From an uncultured bacterium (GTDB taxonomy: Bacteria; Actinomycetota; Aquicultoria; SKW223), in assembly GCA_938042205.1 (NCBI GenBank), contig CALIRS010000022.1, positions 1-5,000 on the forward strand: DNA of 5,000 nucleotides, written 5' to 3'. Below are positions 4,985 to 5,000 of the stretch, one piece after another (the stretch's first letter is position 1; the number at the start of each line of letters is the position of its first letter). The notes under the pieces were generated by a model. That model made no database searches, was not told the DNA's origin, and saw only the letters and a list, made by a program, of their open reading frames with translations. The translations under genes and the position numbers were made by a program.

Positions 4985-5000
4985 GAAAATTTTTTTAATT

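Noticed and set aside
1..5000. CRISPR array, insertion sequence, phage or defence system
   Set aside because: No regularly spaced repeats, transposase or integrase signatures, or nuclease/helicase motifs are seen; the recognisable genes are dNTP metabolism.

Overview
The window looks like bacterial DNA from an anaerobe. It has moderately low G+C, AT-rich intergenic DNA, purine-rich Shine-Dalgarno sites, several GTG/TTG starts, and a complete oxygen-sensitive class III ribonucleotide reductase operon. Two NrdR-like operator boxes upstream of that operon argue for a bacterium rather than an archaeon. The lineage cannot be fixed from this sequence alone.

Layout: two gene groups converge on an AT-rich gap at about 1121-1349. 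On the left, reading rightwards, are the 3' end of an unrecognised gene (to 233) and two tandem paralogous small proteins (245-673 and 689-1120). Each paralog has an N-terminal zinc-finger-like domain (two CxxC pairs) and a charged helical, probably coiled-coil, tail. Gaps of 11 and 15 bp suggest one transcript. Their function is unknown.

On the right, reading leftwards from a promoter/operator region at about 4916-4984, is a tightly packed operon: nrdD (anaerobic ribonucleoside-triphosphate reductase), a short CPKC redoxin, nrdG (radical-SAM activase) and dut (dUTPase). All junctions overlap. The likely logic is that NrdG installs the glycyl radical on NrdD, NrdD reduces ribonucleotides to deoxyribonucleotides, the redoxin supplies electrons to NrdD, and dUTPase removes dUTP and supplies dUMP for thymidylate synthesis. 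NrdR probably represses the operon when dNTPs are plentiful.

The convergent gap contains an 89-bp, mostly co-linear imperfect palindrome (1222-1310) bounded by perfect 10-bp inverted repeats. It could be a shared terminator or 3'UTR structure, an unrecognised small RNA, or a miniature mobile repeat. This element and the two zinc-finger/coiled-coil paralogs are the least explained parts of the window. The rest is a recognisable but compactly arranged dNTP-synthesis operon.
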